Source: Hyphomicrobiales bacterium (GTDB taxonomy: Bacteria > Pseudomonadota > Alphaproteobacteria > Rhizobiales > Beijerinckiaceae). Taken from it: a stretch of 5,546 bases of DNA. Below, one piece after another: positions 5,119 to 5,546 of the stretch (positions are counted from its first letter, which is position 1; every line of letters starts with the position of its first letter). The translations under genes and the position numbers were made by a program. The stretch spans positions 1 through 5,546 of the forward strand of contig JAATEW010000318.1 in assembly GCA_015655535.1 (NCBI GenBank), written 5' to 3'. The notes below the pieces were generated by a model. That model was not told the origin of the DNA and made no database searches. It saw nothing but the letters and a program-made list of their open reading frames with translations.

Positions 5119-5376
5119 ATGTTGGAGGTTGAAGGGTCTGAGAAGCGCACGCGGGGGGCCTTGTTCGAAGGCGTCGTGCTGTCGGCCGCGGCGATCGCTT
5201 TCGGCTGCGTCGCCTTCGCGGATTTTCTCAACCACACCATGAAGCCAAAGGATCCGACATCGCTCGCCAGCACTAAAAGCGGCAACGGCCCACATTCCGG
5301 CGTCGACTATTCCGCGACCGGCTCGATCATCTCTCTCCGGCAGCCCCCCGCGCTCAGCCCCTGCGAAAAGAAATAG
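5119..5376 (+). CDS. Hypothetical 85-residue single-pass membrane protein
   Basis: I do not recognise this gene. It encodes a short charged N-terminus (MLEVEGSEKRTR), one transmembrane segment at about residues 14-36 (ALFEGVVLSAAAIAFGCVAFADF), then a 49-residue polar, Ser/Pro/Thr-rich tail with GVDYSATGSI at 61-70. More positive charge lies before the helix than just after it, so the tail is probably periplasmic. ATG 5119 is chosen: AGAGGG at 5104-5109 and AAGG at 5113-5116 give purine-rich ribosome-binding sequence upstream. An in-frame GTG at 5038 would start inside palindrome B and add 27 residues of repeat-derived sequence, so it is unlikely. The gene lies alone between the REP-like cluster and tRNA-Phe. 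D..ATGSI-type tails are something I recall in other small Hyphomicrobiales proteins, but I cannot verify that here. No function is assigned. Confidence 0.6.
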   Translation: MLEVEGSEKRTRGALFEGVVLSAAAIAFGCVAFADFLNHTMKPKDPTSLASTKSGNGPHSGVDYSATGSIISLRQPPALSPCEKK

Positions 5377-5420
5377 CCCCAAGCACGCCCAAGCCAGGGC
5401 CGCTTTCCACGGCGAAAAAT

Positions 5421-5444
5421 CATAAGTCAGCCACGGACTTTATG
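5421..5444. repeat. Inverted repeat upstream of the tRNA promoter
   Basis: CATAAGTC at 5421-5428 pairs with GACTTTATG at 5436-5444 (one bulged T) around a 7-base loop. It sits 44 bases after the small membrane-protein stop and just upstream of the likely tRNA -35 box. It could be that gene's 3' hairpin or a binding site acting on the tRNA promoter. No T run follows on the + strand. Confidence 0.35.
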
Positions 5445-5450
5445 ACACTC

Positions 5451-5480
5451 TGGACAAGGGGATCGTGCGTCCTCTATAAC
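5451..5480 (+). promoter_or_regulatory. Probable promoter of tRNA-Phe
   Basis: TGGACA (5451-5456) matches the sigma-70-type -35 box at five of six positions, and TATAAC (5475-5480) matches the -10 box at five of six, with an 18-base spacer. The bases just after (GCGCGGCGC) form a GC-rich discriminator, typical of stable-RNA promoters under stringent control. The expected start, near 5486-5488, leaves a leader of about 22-24 bases before the mature tRNA. Confidence 0.6.
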
Positions 5481-5509
5481 GCGCGGCGCTCGGCGTTTCC
5501 GCCTTGCCT

Positions 5510-5546
5510 GCCCAGGTAGCTCAGTTGGTAGAGCATGCGACTGAAA
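5510..5546 (+). tRNA. tRNA-Phe (anticodon GAA), 5' part only
   Basis: The first 37 nucleotides of a tRNA are visible. The acceptor 5' strand GCCCAGG (5510-5516) is followed by TA, D stem GCTC (5519-5522), D loop AGTTGGTA, D stem GAGC (5531-5534), A26, the anticodon 5' strand TGCGA (5536-5540), then C, T and anticodon GAA at 5543-5545 with A37. Standard numbering fits exactly. GAA reads UUC/UUU, so it is phenylalanine. The 3' half, including the T arm and whether CCA is encoded, lies beyond the window. Confidence 0.93.

Noticed and set aside
5399..5413. Small GCCG/CGGC stem after the small membrane-protein gene
   Set aside because: Four base pairs with a 7-base loop, followed by A residues rather than T on the + strand; too weak to call.
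1..5546. CRISPR array, insertion sequence, toxin-antitoxin pair, retron or defence system
   Set aside because: No regularly spaced direct repeats, transposase or integrase motifs, reverse transcriptase or paired small toxin/antitoxin genes are visible. The REP-like elements are palindromic and irregularly placed, unlike CRISPR repeats.

Overview
The window looks like core chromosome of an alphaproteobacterium, most likely order Hyphomicrobiales (Rhizobiales), perhaps near Beijerinckiaceae/Methylocystaceae. Grounds: high GC with strong C/G preference at third codon positions, an alphaproteobacterial-type ParE with a basic N-terminal extension, GlnA and tRNA-Phe ends of the expected type, and intergenic palindromes that resemble, from memory, repeats scattered through Hyphomicrobiales genomes. 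The taxonomic placement is inference; no database was searched.

Layout, left to right. (1) The last 33 codons of glnA (glutamine synthetase I), closed by a textbook intrinsic terminator. (2) A small VOC/glyoxalase-fold protein on +, then a 9-bp perfect hairpin. (3) A short + gene for an unknown 104-residue membrane-anchored or exported protein, ended by a hairpin with a T tract, facing an unknown 85-residue protein on -. (4) A REP-like palindrome between that gene and a complete GT4-type glycosyltransferase on -. (5) A 188-bp divergent intergenic region with two small inverted repeats. (6) parE, the ATPase/Toprim subunit of topoisomerase IV, complete on +. (7) A 190-bp gap with two different REP-like palindromes in tandem. 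(8) An unknown 85-residue single-pass membrane protein on +. (9) A promoter and the first 37 nucleotides of tRNA-Phe(GAA), cut by the window edge.

The genes do not form one pathway. They are separate short transcription units: nitrogen assimilation (glnA), a possible small-molecule or detoxification enzyme (VOC), glycan synthesis (GT4), chromosome decatenation (parE) and translation (tRNA-Phe), with three small unknown genes between them. I see no transposase, integrase, CRISPR array, toxin-antitoxin pair, defence island or retron-like structure, and nothing that makes a convincing new system. The points most worth a second look are the three intergenic palindromic elements, the paired TTG starts of the divergent glycosyltransferase and parE genes, the four-cysteine insert in the glycosyltransferase, and the small unknown proteins.
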